A DNA stretch of 64,000 nucleotides from Io17-Chloro-G2 sp965226915 (GTDB taxonomy: Bacteria; Chloroflexota; Dehalococcoidia; Lucifugimonadales; UBA3495), in the NCBI GenBank assembly GCA_965226915.1, contig CBDDEJ010000008.1, positions 248,001-312,000 of the forward strand, given 5' to 3'. The notes beneath the pieces are model-generated. The model was not told where the DNA came from. It worked only from the letters and a program-made list of their open reading frames with translations, and did no database searches. Position 1 is the first letter of the stretch. The number at the start of each line of letters is the position of its first letter. Positions 11,228 through 20,772 of the stretch are shown here, in pieces. The position numbers were made by a program, and so were the translations under genes.

Positions 11228-11364
11228 GCTGTTACAATCCGGTTGCTTGTCCAAGCTTTCACCGGACGCTCTACTACTGGGTTTCCCAACAGGTTGGATC
11301 GGACTTGGATTGAAGGTGTTTGGAGCCAAAGTAACCGAATTGATATCCAGATAGGAAGGGTTGG

Positions 11365-12798
11365 GTGGTTCGGCTTAAAGAGAATCCACGTAACGTGTTT
11401 GCCTGCACTGACTGCGGCCATGAAAGCGCCAAATGGTCGGGCTTTTGCCAGTCTCCGGCATGTAGTTCCAACCTGCCACTGGTGGAAGTGAAACCCAGTG
11501 CCACCACAGTCGCCTCATGGAACGTCACAGAACGGCAACCCTCTCAAGAGTTGTCGAAGCTGGACCCGGATGACAAGCCCCTTATCGTTCTGCCGGGCCA
11601 AGAGATCAACCGGGTTTTGGGCGGCGGTATCGTACCCGGCTCTGTGGTGTTGTTGACCGGCGATCCGGGAGTGGGCAAATCCACCCTGCTGATGCAGATC
11701 GCCGGGTATTTGGCCGCCCCCGATCGTCCGGTCTTATATATCACAGGCGAAGAATCGCCCCATCAGGTCAAGCTCCGGTCGCAACGGTTGGGCATATCCG
11801 GGCAGGGTATCTTCATCCTGGCTGAATCCGACGTCGACACGATCCTGGAAGAGATGAACGAACGCCGCCCGGGGTTTGTCATCGTCGATTCCATCCAGAC
11901 GCTGCACTGCCGCGAGGCATCATCGGGTCCTGGCAGTGTCACCCAGGTGCGGGAGAGCGGGCTCCGGTTGATGCGGTGGGCCAAAAGCAGCGGCGCCCCG
12001 GTATTGCTTGCGGGACACGTAACCAAGGATGGCGGGGTTGCCGGTCCTAGGGTGCTGGAGCATATGGTGGATGTCGTCACTTACCTGGAAGCCCATGACA
12101 CGGGCGGCTACCGAATCCTGCGCAATGCGAAAAACCGGTTCGGTTCCACCTCCGAAGTAGGTGTGTTTGAAATGACCGGTCACGGACTTGCTGAGGTCGC
12201 CGACCCGTCGCAAGCAATGATTGCCAAACGTCGCCGGGAGGCAGTAGGAGCGGCGGTGATTCCCGTTCTGGAAGGCAACCGGCCATTGATGTTGGAAGTG
12301 CAGGCGCTGACTTCGCCATGCCACGGACCGGCGCCCCGGAGGGTGGGAAATGGTGTGGATTACAACAGGTTGTTGATGCTCGCGGCCGTGGCCAGCAGGC
12401 GCGGCGGATTGGGCCTAGACAGCCAAGACATCATCGTCAGCGTTGCGGGCGGCTTTCGGGTGAACGAACCCGCGGGAGACCTGCCGTTGGTTTTGGCGAT
12501 GGCCTCTAGCCTGTCCAACAAGCCATTGAGATTTGACCTAGCGGCATTTGGCGAGATTGGCCTAAGCGGTGAGGTGCGTTCCACGCCGCAAGCTCAACGA
12601 CGGGTGCAGGAAGCGTCTCGTTTGGGCTTTTCCACTTGTATTTTACCTGCCGCCAACGAGACACAGGTCAGCCCGCCACCGGAAATGAAACTGGTTTTCG
12701 TGGATTCCGTGCGCGAAGCGGTCCACAAGGCGCTGGAAATTGGGGCAAGACATGTTTTGCCGGACCAATGGGGCGAAACCGCCAAGGCAGCGGCCTAA
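11365..12798 (+). CDS. radA: DNA repair protein RadA
   Basis: A 477-residue RecA-like ATPase that helps branch migration in recombinational repair. It has an N-terminal four-Cys zinc finger (CTDCGHESAKWSGFC...C), Walker A GDPGVGKST near residue 100, Walker B-like FVIVDSIQT, the RadA-specific KNRFGS motif near 255, and a C-terminal Lon-like domain (DIIVSVAGGFRVNEPAGDLP). The start is GTG, supported by AGGAAGGG five nt upstream. Length and domain order are as usual for the family. It faces the moaE/moaD pair tail to tail. Confidence 0.96.
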   Translation: MVRLKENPRNVFACTDCGHESAKWSGFCQSPACSSNLPLVEVKPSATTVASWNVTERQPSQELSKLDPDDKPLIVLPGQEINRVLGGGIVPGSVVLLTGDPGVGKSTLLMQIAGYLAAPDRPVLYITGEESPHQVKLRSQRLGISGQGIFILAESDVDTILEEMNERRPGFVIVDSIQTLHCREASSGPGSVTQVRESGLRLMRWAKSSGAPVLLAGHVTKDGGVAGPRVLEHMVDVVTYLEAHDTGGYRILRNAKNRFGSTSEVGVFEMTGHGLAEVADPSQAMIAKRRREAVGAAVIPVLEGNRPLMLEVQALTSPCHGPAPRRVGNGVDYNRLLMLAAVASRRGGLGLDSQDIIVSVAGGFRVNEPAGDLPLVLAMASSLSNKPLRFDLAAFGEIGLSGEVRSTPQAQRRVQEASRLGFSTCILPAANETQVSPPPEMKLVFVDSVREAVHKALEIGARHVLPDQWGETAKAAA

Positions 12799-12807
12799 TC
12801 GTCTCTG

Positions 12808-13266
12808 CTAATCTTGGGGCGCCGGGGCTGGTATCCCCTCGGGGCCTTCAAATTCGTGGTCCTCGCAGGCTACCCACCTGGACCCCTCTTCAAAGACTTC
12901 CTTTTTCCAAATTGGAACCGTCTCTTTTAGGCGATCCACGGCTTTGTGGCACGCTTGAAAGGCCTCAACCCGGTGAGGCGATGCAACGGCGACTATCAGG
13001 CTGATCTCTCCGATGGGCACGGTTCCGATCCGGTGGGCTATCGCTATGTCTTCGATGGAGAACTCAACCTGCATCTCTTGCCGAATCTCCTCCAGCTTTT
13101 TCACCGCCATCTCTTCGAACGCTTCATATTCCAACGTCACCACTCGGCGGCCTTCGAAATTATCTCGTGTTGTGCCAAGAAATGTCACAACAGCGCCGCT
13201 AGCATCGTTTCTGACCAAAGCGGTGAGCTTTTCTGGATTCAATACGTTGTGAGTGAGTTCAATCAC
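12808..13266 (-). CDS. moaE: Molybdopterin synthase large subunit MoaE
   Basis: Builds the dithiolene of molybdopterin together with MoaD. It shows GAVVTFLGTTRD, VVTLEYEAFEEMA, IAHRIGTVPIGEISL and the active-site region AFQACHKAVDRLKETVPIWKKEVF. I set the start at a GTG with GGAGG 9 nt upstream, 5 nt after the moaD stop; an upstream TTG inside moaD lacks such a site. 152 residues, which is the usual size. It is co-transcribed with moaD. No other molybdenum cofactor gene is in the window. Confidence 0.93.
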   Translation of the reverse strand: MIELTHNVLNPEKLTALVRNDASGAVVTFLGTTRDNFEGRRVVTLEYEAFEEMAVKKLEEIRQEMQVEFSIEDIAIAHRIGTVPIGEISLIVAVASPHRVEAFQACHKAVDRLKETVPIWKKEVFEEGSRWVACEDHEFEGPEGIPAPAPQD

Positions 13267-13271
13267 TTTTT

Positions 13272-13517
13272 TTATCCTCCACTGACCGGCGGTATCAGAC
13301 AAACGTCATCTCCGGGCTCAAGCAAGGTTTCCGGCTCGGCGTAATCCGCATTCACCGCCACCACTATAGACACATCCGGCGGCGCCAAGTTGGGAAACCG
13401 GCGGCGCACCGCGGCGGTTAGGTCGGCTACGGTGGACTCTTCCGGCAGGTCCAACGAGATCTGATTGCTGCCGGCGCGCTCCCGGTAAAGTGCGAAAAAT
13501 CTTACTTTTAATTCCAT
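13272..13517 (-). CDS. moaD: Molybdopterin synthase sulfur carrier subunit MoaD
   Basis: An 81-residue ubiquitin-fold sulfur carrier. It starts MELKVRFFALYRERAGSNQ and ends in the Gly-Gly (PPVSGG) that is adenylated and thiocarboxylated. It stops 5 nt before the moaE start, and the moaE Shine-Dalgarno sequence overlaps its last codons, so the two are translationally coupled. Confidence 0.92.
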   Translation of the reverse strand: MELKVRFFALYRERAGSNQISLDLPEESTVADLTAAVRRRFPNLAPPDVSIVVAVNADYAEPETLLEPGDDVCLIPPVSGG

Positions 13518-13702
13518 GAAACCCAGTCCGTATAACGTAGTCCCAGTAAGCCGGAGTCGGGAATTATCTCCTTAATCCCGCGTGTTTCCGGGTGTTTGCG
13601 GTGGGCCGTCTAAAATCTGGCGGCCATTGTCTACAGATTATTATGGCATAGGGCGAAGAGTTCGGCTAGCCAGCCTTCAACGACGAATCTTGCCGGGCAA
13701 AA

Positions 13703-14905
13703 TCACCAGGCTATAAGATTCCAGCCTTCGAACAAAGTGCGCCGCGTTCCATTGAGATTGACGCTCGCTGGAATATTGACCTTGATCCAGTAGATTTGGC
13801 CGCGGGATAGTTTGGCCACCGCGTTGGTAGAGGCGAATATTGGGCCTGGGTCGTAATACGCCCACTCCTTGCTGGCGTTGTCGAAAGTCCAGACTCTGAC
13901 CAAGTTGCCAGCCAGGGGGGCCAAGGCCTTAGCGGTTTCTACATCTGGCATCGGCGTGGCCGTAGACAAAGGCGTGCTCCGTAGGCGCTGGTGGTGGAGC
14001 CGGCGAAGGCAACAATGAACTGGCGCCTATATCCAACCTGGTGGCTGTTGCCCGCCGAGGAAGCCCGAAGCCCCGGACTCGAACCGTTCTCCCGGGGGGC
14101 CTGAGCTGGGTGTCATTCTCACCGTAGGCCCTGGAACCTCGTGGACATCGCTGGCAGTTATGGCTGTATCCAAGCCAGTCGCTGTCACGGTTGTGACGGA
14201 CGGAATCCGCGCCGTATTCGGAACCTTAAAGTTCGCCCCAAAGTTGCCTTGCTCGTCCGTCTCGGTTATCGCCACGGCAAGAATGCTGCCATAGTCGATC
14301 CTGACCCTTCGGACGGACGTGCGGTGATTGGAAGCAGGGAACCCGGTTCCGGTTACGTCCACCAGGCTTCCTCTGGGCCCTTGCCCTTCATCAGGATTGA
14401 TCTTGAAAGTTGGGGTCTTGATCTTCACCGTGTCGGAATCGGACTTGCCGGTGGTGTCTGTGGCCTTCAAAAGCAATGTCGCGCCGGGCTCGGTGGTGTC
14501 GTTGACCGGAATCACCACATTGACGAAAAGTTCGCCGCCACTAGTGAGAGGGACGGGATATTGAACCTCGGGGAATTTCAGCGGCACGCCGCCCAACGTG
14601 ATCACGCTGTCTCCGACCCCGGTGATTTGGTGAGTGCCTCCCTCTCCCAGCCCGCCGGGAATGTCCGAAGAGGCAAAGTTGGTTCCTGTAAGTAATACTG
14701 TCTCGTTGAGCACAGCGCTGCTGGGCGACACCTGCAAATCCGGGATCGGCGTCTTGGTAGGTGTGGGAGTGCTTTGCAACTCTGGCGCCGAGCTGACAAT
14801 GGGCGTTGTCAGGCCCACCATTAATCTGCCGGTGAAGATAACCGCAACCAACAATAACCCGGCGGCGACTCCGCCCATCAATCCAGGCCTCAAACTGCCC
14901 TCCAA
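13703..14905 (-). pseudogene. Secreted protein with Pro/Thr linker and YWIKV-GWNLIAW tail, frameshifted
   Basis: The first part (to 14027) has a membrane anchor or signal segment (LMGGVAAGLLLVAVIF), a Pro/Thr spacer and two IPT/Ig-like repeats (NETVLLTGTNF; GSLVDVTGTGFP). It stops early at GWI. The second part (from 13969) is in another frame: AKALAPLAGNLVRVWTFDN and a C-terminal GQIYWIKVNIPA...FEGWNLIAW domain common in secreted Dehalococcoidia proteins. Between them SLLPSPAPPPAPTE is readable in the frame that continues past the stop region, so at least one indel plus the stop separate the halves. Surface location is likely; function is unknown. Confidence 0.7.
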
Positions 14906-15091
14906 CGGCTGGCGACGTTTCTAAGTATCATGCCTTCGGTGATGCCCGGCTGGATCCATCATCTCTAATTTTAGATGTTCCTCGGAGAAGCCGGATCGTC
15001 GAGGTAGCTGGATATCGCCGATCGAACCTAGACATCCGGGAAGCTCGCAACCATAGGCCCAACAGCTTGGAAACTCACGAATTTACCAATG

Positions 15092-15748
15092 TTAAGGTCC
15101 AGTCTCTGAATCGGCAGCCTGGCGGGCTGCATTCTGTTGTTCGGCGATCCAATTTTGCAACCAACGGCGGAACTCGTCCAGCGCCGGAGGCGACACATAG
15201 AATACCTCGATGTCTTGGGGAAACTGAACCTGGTGCCGTTCGCCGATCATTAGGAGACCGACCTCACTAGGTCCCAACGTCTCGTCGATCTGTCTGGCTA
15301 TATGTTCGTAACGTTCCCGGTTGCTGCCGGCAAACCACTCTTGTAGTTGCAGAGCCACCTTTTCACTGGCCAAGGGCATCATCAGGCATCTTTGCAGATC
15401 CACGGTTTCGGCAAGCAAATCGGCGCTTTCGGTCGCTTCCAGGTTAGCCCCAGCCCCACATTTGGCTGCTATGAATCCATGGCTTCGCTGATCACGGACC
15501 TCTAATTGCTTGAGCCCGTTATCTCCGCCTTCGGTTACGCTTTCGTGGTAAATGTGGTGCAAACCGCCCAAAGCAGACTCCAGAGAAGCCACTTGGGCCT
15601 GCATTTGTTCCCAATAGGTCTGCAGGATCGCCAAAGCGTCTTTGGCTTCCGCCGACGGACCGTACAGCAAAGGAACCATCAGCAGTATTCTGCGCCCTTG
15701 GTATTGGCTTGCCGAAGGTCTCGGTATTTGTCCCAGGTCTTGCGACAT
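15092..15748 (-). CDS. Conserved hypothetical protein, 218 aa
   Basis: Not recognised as a named family. A soluble protein without signal peptide. It has a helical middle (LAILQTYWEQMQAQVASLESAL), then YEHIARQIDETLGPSEVGLLMIGERHQVQFP and a charged C-terminal helix (LDEFRRWLQNWIAEQQNAARQ). The pattern GLLMIGERHQVQFPQDIEVFYV has the look of an eRF1-like or Host-factor-like domain but I cannot confirm it. It stands alone; a MITE and an IS lie upstream of its start. Confidence 0.65.
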   Translation of the reverse strand: MSQDLGQIPRPSASQYQGRRILLMVPLLYGPSAEAKDALAILQTYWEQMQAQVASLESALGGLHHIYHESVTEGGDNGLKQLEVRDQRSHGFIAAKCGAGANLEATESADLLAETVDLQRCLMMPLASEKVALQLQEWFAGSNRERYEHIARQIDETLGPSEVGLLMIGERHQVQFPQDIEVFYVSPPALDEFRRWLQNWIAEQQNAARQAADSETGP

Positions 15749-15795
15749 GCCCAGCCCCTATGAAATAAGAGGCAGCCCCGCCGGCCGGCCCGGCA

Positions 15796-15850
15796 GGCAG
15801 CCTTGGTGCGGGTTGCCTAGGTGTAGGTTACCTGGGTATAGGTTACCTAG
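15796..15850 (+). repeat. 15-bp tandem repeat GGTTRCCTRGGTRTR
   Basis: GGTTGCCTAGGTGTA and GGTTACCTGGGTATA follow each other. They come after a more degenerate unit (GGCAGCCTTGGTGCG) and before GGTTACCTAG. The last unit is cut at its CTAG by the MITE and IS; its remaining GTGTG lies at 17488, after the IS. On the minus strand the array would encode a five-residue LGN-type period. Confidence 0.75.
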
Positions 15851-16021
15851 AAACTCGGACGGAAACCCCGATTCTCCCCAACTCGTCGTTTTCATAGCGA
15901 CAATTGTCGATGTAACAGTGGGTTCTCGAACCGTATTACAGACACTATCATGCCACATAAGACTATAATACGTCTGTCTGGCGTAGCGCGAAACCCGGCC
16001 AATGGCTTTCCGGCCAGACCT
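15851..16021. mobile_element. MITE family 1, copy A (171 bp, CTAG target)
   Basis: The 171-bp unit starts AAACTCGGACGGAAACC and ends GGCTTTCCGGCCAGACCT. It is flanked by CTAG on both sides (15847-15850 and 16022-16025). Two further copies of the same length lie at 35159 and 37406. The terminal repeats are imperfect, sharing CGGAAA and scattered bases. It has no transposase gene. All copies keep a minus-strand frame starting MWHDSVCNTV and ending GESGFPSEFL or RESGFPSEFL that reads out of the element. Confidence 0.85.
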
Positions 16022-16025
16022 CTAG

Positions 16026-17483
16026 TATTACAACGTCAGTTCAGGGAGGGATGTGGGGTGATGCCCGCATGGCGGCGCGGCGCTTGGCATGGGAGCGTTT
16101 GGCCCGTTCGTTACTGTCCTGCGTATCCTCAAGCCACCGCAGCAACTCGGTTGGCCCGAACCGTTCCCGGGGCAGCATTTCCCGCACCACCCGGTAGACC
16201 TGCGGCCTCGTGATCCGGGGCATCTTTTCCCCCCCAAGCCTGTTGCAGGCTCAGCAGAAAAGCTCCGCCCAGCAGGCACAGGGCCACGTGGTGATGCCAG
16301 CCAGCCCAGGTGCGGGTCTCGTACTCGTCCAGGCCTACGTCGCTTTTCTCCGTCTCAAACTCCGTTTCTATACGCCAACGGGAGCCTCCCACGTATGCCA
16401 GGGTCTCCAACGGGGTATCCTCCGGAGCATTGGACAGGTAGTAGCGGGGTTCGCTGCCGTCCAGGTTCCGGCGGTAGACGGCCCAGTGGATTTCGCCGGG
16501 CTTGCGCCTGCTGGTCGGTCGCACCCTCTGGGCGCTGAAAAGGTAGCTGCGTGGTCCCTGGCTTCCCTCGGCCACCGTAATCTCACGCCAGGCCTCCTCC
16601 GGCAACTCGTCGCTGCGCTGCTCCATGGTCCGGCGCTGACCGTCTCGCAGCCTGGGTTTGCGGGGACGCCCGAATCCCTGATACTCCGCACTGGTCCAGG
16701 CAGGCTCCGGCGGCCACACCGTAAAGCCGGACGGAACGTCCAGCACGTACCACATCCCCAAGGCCGCCAGGCCCTCCCGGAAGGACGGCGACATCCCAAA
16801 GGCGTCGTCCGCCGCGACCCATCCAGCCTTCAGGTGGCCCCGCTCCTGTGCCCGCCCCACCATCTCCAAGGCCAACTCCGTCTTGGACCGGTAGCCCTGC
16901 CTATCCTCCGGCACACCCGCCGCCTCACACCGGTCTTTGTCCGAGGTCCAACTCTCGGGCAGATACAGCCCCTTGTCCACCAATGCCCGTCCCAACGGGC
17001 TGACATAGGCCAGGAACATCCCCGCCTGGCAGTTGGCCACCTTCCCCAGCCTCCCGCAGTACTGCCGGGCCACTCCCACCGACTTCCTCCCCTGCTTGGG
17101 AAAGTCGCTGCCGTCCAGCGCCCACACCCCTTCCGGATGCTCCAGCCGGGTTCCCAGGTACTCCTGCAGCCGTCCTATAATCACCTCATCGTCCCAGGGA
17201 GAATCGGTGAGAAACCGCTGCATCCCTCGGGCTGACCCCGGAACCGTCTCCGACAGGTTCTCAGCGTTGCGCCGCTCCCCAGACTGTACCAGCAGGGCCT
17301 GGAGATAATGACCGCTGTGCTCCCGCGTCTCCCGGCGGCCAAACAGCGGCGCGAAGTAAGCGTGAAAATCCCGAAATGACCCGTACACCTGCTCGAAAGC
17401 TGCCGCATCCACATCCCCACCTCACCTGCCTATTCCCTCTCCAGCTACACAGTTATCCTATCAAACTAACTGACGTTGTAATA
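16026..17483 (-). mobile_element. IS701-type insertion sequence, copy 1
   Basis: The terminal inverted repeats are TATTACAACGTCAGTT/AACTGACGTTGTAATA. The element is flanked by CTAG at 16022-16025 and 17484-17487, which fits the 4-bp YTAR target known for IS701. 1458 bp with one transposase. It differs from the copies at 33703 and 35334, so it is a related but separate element. Confidence 0.9.
16041..17412 (-). CDS. IS701-family transposase, C-terminus in a second frame
   Basis: DDE transposase. It shows VWALDGSDFPKQGRKSVGVARQ split by family-typical spacing, KAGWVAADDAFGMSP and SRWRIETEFETEKSDVGLDEYE. The main frame runs to a G7A4 run (near 16225-16236), after which the natural C-terminus (MPRITRPQVYRVVREMLPRE...) is in another frame, beginning with its own ATG. 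All three full copies in the window share an 11-nt run here. A fragment near 63200 has a 10-nt run and is in frame. So the protein is made by slippage, or as two pieces, or the copies are inactive. Confidence 0.85.
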
Positions 17484-17535
17484 CTAGGTGTGCGTTGCAA
17501 TGGGGAAGGATGCTCTGATGTCTTCGCGAGTCAAT

Positions 17536-17624
17536 GGCGGAGAGAGTGGGATTCGAACCCACGATACAGTCGCCCGTATACCGGTTTTCGAGACCGGCGC
17601 TTTCGTCCGCTCAGCCATCTCTCC
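17536..17624 (-). tRNA. tRNA-Ser(CGA)
   Basis: An acceptor stem GGAGAGA/TCTCTCC, D-arm TGGCTGAGCGGA, anticodon arm CCGGT-CTCGAAA-ACCGG with anticodon CGA, a long variable arm as in class II tRNAs, T-arm GTGGGTTCGAATCCCAC, discriminator G and an encoded CC end. It sits between an IS701-type and an ISAs1-type element. Confidence 0.95.
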
Positions 17625-17800
17625 GTGTCTTGTCAGAGTATCCCTGCGGCCGGTTGTTTTCAAGTAATGGCGGATTTGCGTCTTCGTTGTTTTGATTGAT
17701 CTCAACTGCGATCACCACGAAGAGAACGAGACTGGGCCTTGCCTGCGCGACAGGTCGTTCATATCCGGCCGGACGGTTCACAACTGGCGGCGCGTCCCTT

Positions 17801-19073
17801 CAGGGCCTTTTCATTCTCCTGCCTGGTAGGTAAAGCCCATCATGTCGAAAGCTTCGCTGAGATGGGCATTGTGGCGGCGTAGGGCAGCGGCTACGTTGGA
17901 ATGCCCAGCCCGACGTACCAAGCTGATGACCAGGTTCCGCAGGCCCGCCAGAACCTGTGGGGCGGCCCCAGTGCGCACCTGAGAGCGGTCCTCGTCGAAG
18001 GTCACATCCCGTACCCAGTGGAGGCGGTTCTCGATGCCCCAGTGCCCACGGGAAAGGCTCAACAATCGCCTGGCATCGGCATCAGTGGCTGGGAGACTGC
18101 TAATTGCATAGCTCACAGCCACCTGTTTCTTGCCCTTCACGACCCGCTGGCGCTCTAGCCGACACACCTGTTGCAGATGCGGCCACGCTTCCCCGACCGT
18201 CCCAGCGCTGCCCACGTAGCCATTTAGCTCTGGGTCGGCCAAGGCCCACAACTCTCGCCGCTCCAGCCACCCATGACGCCGCTTTACTGGAGCATCGGCC
18301 CAGACCGTCAGCTTGGCTCCGCGTGCTCGCCACTCCGCTGCCAGCCAGGGAGGTACGGTTGGCCCACCAGCCCTCTCAGTTCCTAGCAGGGGAAAAAGCC
18401 ACCTCCAGGTCTCGGCGCAAGGTGGGCTGATTCTCTTTAACTGGCAGCAGATACTCTCCGCCGCCTGCCACAATCTGCTCACAGACTTTCCGTTGGGTCA
18501 GTAAGGCATCAGCCACTACTACCCGACCCTTCAGGGGTACCTGGCCCAATACTTCTTTGACCGCCGCCAATTCTTCCCCTTTGCCCGGCGCAGCTACCTG
18601 CGCCAGCACTGCCCCAGCGCGGCTAGCGTAGGCCGACACCACATGGACCCCGGGTATCTCTTGGCCGTGGACCCCTCGCAAGGTTTTCCCGTCCAGGGAC
18701 AGGGGATCATCCGCCTCTACCCCGCTATTTGCCAGCCAGTTGCCGACTTCTGCCTCAAAGGCCGCCACGTCCAGGTCCTTGAACACCCGGTGGAGGGTGG
18801 CCACGCAGGGTGTCTTCTCCTGGCTGAACCCCAAAAGCTGCGCCGTAGCACCCCCTTGGTCCCGCCCCCATTGCGCTATGGCGTATAAGCTGCGGGCGCC
18901 GCACAGCATGGCACAGGTGGCCAAGGCCAGGATCGCCCCCAAAGAGTGGCGTCGCCCTTGGCTACTCCGGAAGTCAGGCGCCAAATCCAGCGCTTCCCTC
19001 AAAGTCATCATCCTCCCCTCCCGCTTAAACTGGTAATAATTTTATACTATTTTGAGAAAATGAAAAGGCCCTG
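17801..19073 (-). mobile_element. ISAs1-family insertion sequence, copy 2 (uninterrupted)
   Basis: The same 13-bp terminal repeats as copy 1, CAGGGCCTTTTCA/TGAAAAGGCCCTG. They are flanked by a 9-bp duplication GCGTCCCTT (17792-17800 and 19074-19082). 1273 bp. Confidence 0.93.
17811..19011 (-). pseudogene. ISAs1-family transposase with internal frameshift
   Basis: The start ATG is preceded by AGGGGAGG. The first frame (to 18376) has SLDGKTLRG and VVADALLTQ; the second (from about 18482) has WGIENRLHW. They join at GGCTTTTTCCCC. A +1 slip on the T run would make one protein of about 380 residues, the usual size for the family. Only a few bases differ from copy 1, for example one Arg/Trp change. 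I list it as a pseudogene, but a functional programmed frameshift is possible because both copies share it. Confidence 0.8.
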
Positions 19074-19217
19074 GCGTCCCTTGGAGGTTCCGCCTTGGAG
19101 CTTGTGGTAGTGGTACAATACGTATATAGTTTAGGCACAATAAGAACGATTTCCAGTGGCGGATGTTCGGTTACCACCAAATGTTTTGGTTCCGCCCGAT
19201 GGCCCGGAGAGCAGGTC

Positions 19218-19667
19218 TTGACCCAAGAAGAAATAGCAGAAATGCTTCGTCAGTGGGAAGTCAGGGTGACTCCGCAGCGGTTGGCCATCGCCGAGGCGGT
19301 GTTAAATTCCACTGATCACCCAACGGTGCAGCAGATTTACGACCGCGTACGTGACCATTTCCCGTCCATGACCTTGGCCACCATCTATTCCAACCTGGGT
19401 GTTTTGGAACGTAGCGGCATGATTCAGGAGCTTCCGTTCCAAAAGATGTCCCGTTATGAGCCAAACGTTGGGCCTCACGTCAACCTGGTGTGTATCCAGT
19501 GTGAGACAGTCATGGATGCCGATGCAGGACAAGACGCTGTGGTGCGGCTGCGGAACCGTATCTCCAGCCAGTCGGATTTTCAGGTGGCCTGGCAGAGAGT
19601 TGACTTCTACGGGTGGTGCCCTCGGTGCGCCGCCGCGAAAAAAGATGGCGCTCCAGCCAGCGTCTAA
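19218..19667 (+). CDS. Fur-family transcriptional regulator
   Basis: A metal-dependent repressor of the Fur/PerR/Zur group. The winged helix comprises QWEVRVTPQRLAIAEAVLNSTDHPTVQQIYDRV and SMTLATIYSNLGVLERSG. The dimerisation domain has two CxxC pairs (CIQC; CPRC) for a structural zinc and HVNLVC, which is typical. I place the start at a TTG with GGAGAGCAGG upstream, giving 149 residues; an open frame continues 41 codons further up but that extension does not look like the family. The ISAs1 element ends about 150 nt upstream and may affect its expression. Which metal or peroxide it senses cannot be told. Confidence 0.88.
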   Translation: MTQEEIAEMLRQWEVRVTPQRLAIAEAVLNSTDHPTVQQIYDRVRDHFPSMTLATIYSNLGVLERSGMIQELPFQKMSRYEPNVGPHVNLVCIQCETVMDADAGQDAVVRLRNRISSQSDFQVAWQRVDFYGWCPRCAAAKKDGAPASV

Positions 19668-19684
19668 CCCGGTCACGACTTTCC

Positions 19685-19740
19685 AAATCCCCTGTTCCCA
19701 GGCGCCGTAGACTCGCCGGGAGCGGGGGATTTGCTTTTTT
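19685..19740 (+). terminator. Rho-independent terminator after the Fur-family gene
   Basis: A long stem AAATCCCC...GGGGGATTT with an inner TTCCCAGGCG/CGCCGGGAG pairing is followed by TTGCTTTTTT. Confidence 0.85.
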
Positions 19741-19782
19741 AGAATCAGGAATGCCGGGCGAACAACGATAAGGAGTGGTCAT

Positions 19783-20139
19783 ATGGTCAGCGGCATAGTG
19801 GGCATCACCCTGTGGACCGCGGATCTGGATGAGATGTTCCGGTTTTATCATGATGTCCTGCAGCTGCCATTGCATTCCCGGCACGACGATTTCATAGCAT
19901 TTGAGTTGGGCGAGGTCCGTTTCAATATCGGCCTTCATGCCCGGGTTCACGGACCATCCGCTGATCCATACCGGGTGATGCCTCATCTGGGCGTAAGCGA
20001 CATCCATGACTTATATAAGAGATTGGCGGCCCAGGGAGTGGAGTTCATCCGCTCGCCGGAACAAGAACATTGGGGCGGGTGGATCGCTACTCTGAAAGAC
20101 CCAGATGGAAATATCTTGCAGCTATTGCAACTTCCGTGA
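19783..20139 (+). CDS. VOC-superfamily (glyoxalase/bleomycin-resistance fold) protein
   Basis: 118 residues with the VOC pattern: GIVGITLWTADLDEMFRFYHDVLQLPL, FELGEVRFNIGLH and the C-terminal WIATLKDPDGNILQLLQLP. The final Glu of the metal site is replaced by Gln (ILQLLQ), so the metal ligand set may be incomplete. AAGGAG precedes the ATG. It is followed after about 117 nt by a second VOC protein on the same strand. The substrate is unknown. Confidence 0.85.
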   Translation: MVSGIVGITLWTADLDEMFRFYHDVLQLPLHSRHDDFIAFELGEVRFNIGLHARVHGPSADPYRVMPHLGVSDIHDLYKRLAAQGVEFIRSPEQEHWGGWIATLKDPDGNILQLLQLP

Positions 20140-20256
20140 GGAAGGGGGTCTCCTGTGATTTACTCTGTAGCCGCGGACATCATGCTTGACCGGTCAGGTG
20201 TGGGGTCCTACAATTTTGCCGACTTAATCCAAATATTTTCTAAGGAGGGATGCCCG

Positions 20257-20709
20257 ATGGGTAGCATAAGCGGCCTCAGTCATGTGGGTGTATTTGTCAA
20301 AGACCTGGACATGATGACGAAATTCTACTGTGACACCTTAGGCCTCACCGAGACCCACCGTAACGGCGGCCGGATTGTTTTCCTCACGGCCGACGTCGCG
20401 AAAGAAGACCACGAAATCGCTCTGGTCAGCGGCAAGGAAGGAGACGGCCAGGCCATCCAGCAAATCGCGTTCCGGACCAAGGACGTAGACGACGTGCTTG
20501 GCTTCTACAAGACCTTCAAAGACATGGGGATAGAGATTCAGCAGACGGTGAGCCACGGGGCCGGCGTGTCGTGTTACTTCTACGACCCTGAGGGCAACCG
20601 CTTAGAGGTCTTCGCCGACATCACGATGCCCAATGGCCGAGGCTACAGCGGCCCCATAGACCTGGAAAAGAGTAAAGAGGACTTGGTGGCCCAGATAATC
20701 GCTGGGTAA
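20257..20709 (+). CDS. VOC-superfamily dioxygenase/lyase-like protein
   Basis: 150 residues; the start is fixed by a strong AAGGAGGG 7 nt upstream (an upstream in-frame extension of 34 codons is unlikely). It has LSHVGVFVKDLDMMTKFYCDTLGLTE with the first metal His, HEIALV, QIAFRTKDVDDVLGFYK with a Gln where a His is common, and CYFYDPEGNRLEVFADI with the final Glu. The pattern is that of extradiol dioxygenase-like VOC proteins. It lies behind the first VOC gene and before a terminator. Confidence 0.88.
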   Translation: MGSISGLSHVGVFVKDLDMMTKFYCDTLGLTETHRNGGRIVFLTADVAKEDHEIALVSGKEGDGQAIQQIAFRTKDVDDVLGFYKTFKDMGIEIQQTVSHGAGVSCYFYDPEGNRLEVFADITMPNGRGYSGPIDLEKSKEDLVAQIIAG

Positions 20710-20735
20710 ACGGGACAGTTTTGTCAGGCGATCAA

Positions 20736-20768
20736 GGGGCGCGGGGCAATGAGCTCCGTGCCTCTTTT
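20736..20768 (+). terminator. Terminator between the VOC genes and the doc gene
   Basis: A 12-bp stem GGGGCGCGGGGC/GCTCCGTGCCTC (three G-T pairs) with loop AATGA, followed by TTTT. It separates convergent transcripts. Confidence 0.7.
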
Positions 20769-20772
20769 GTTG

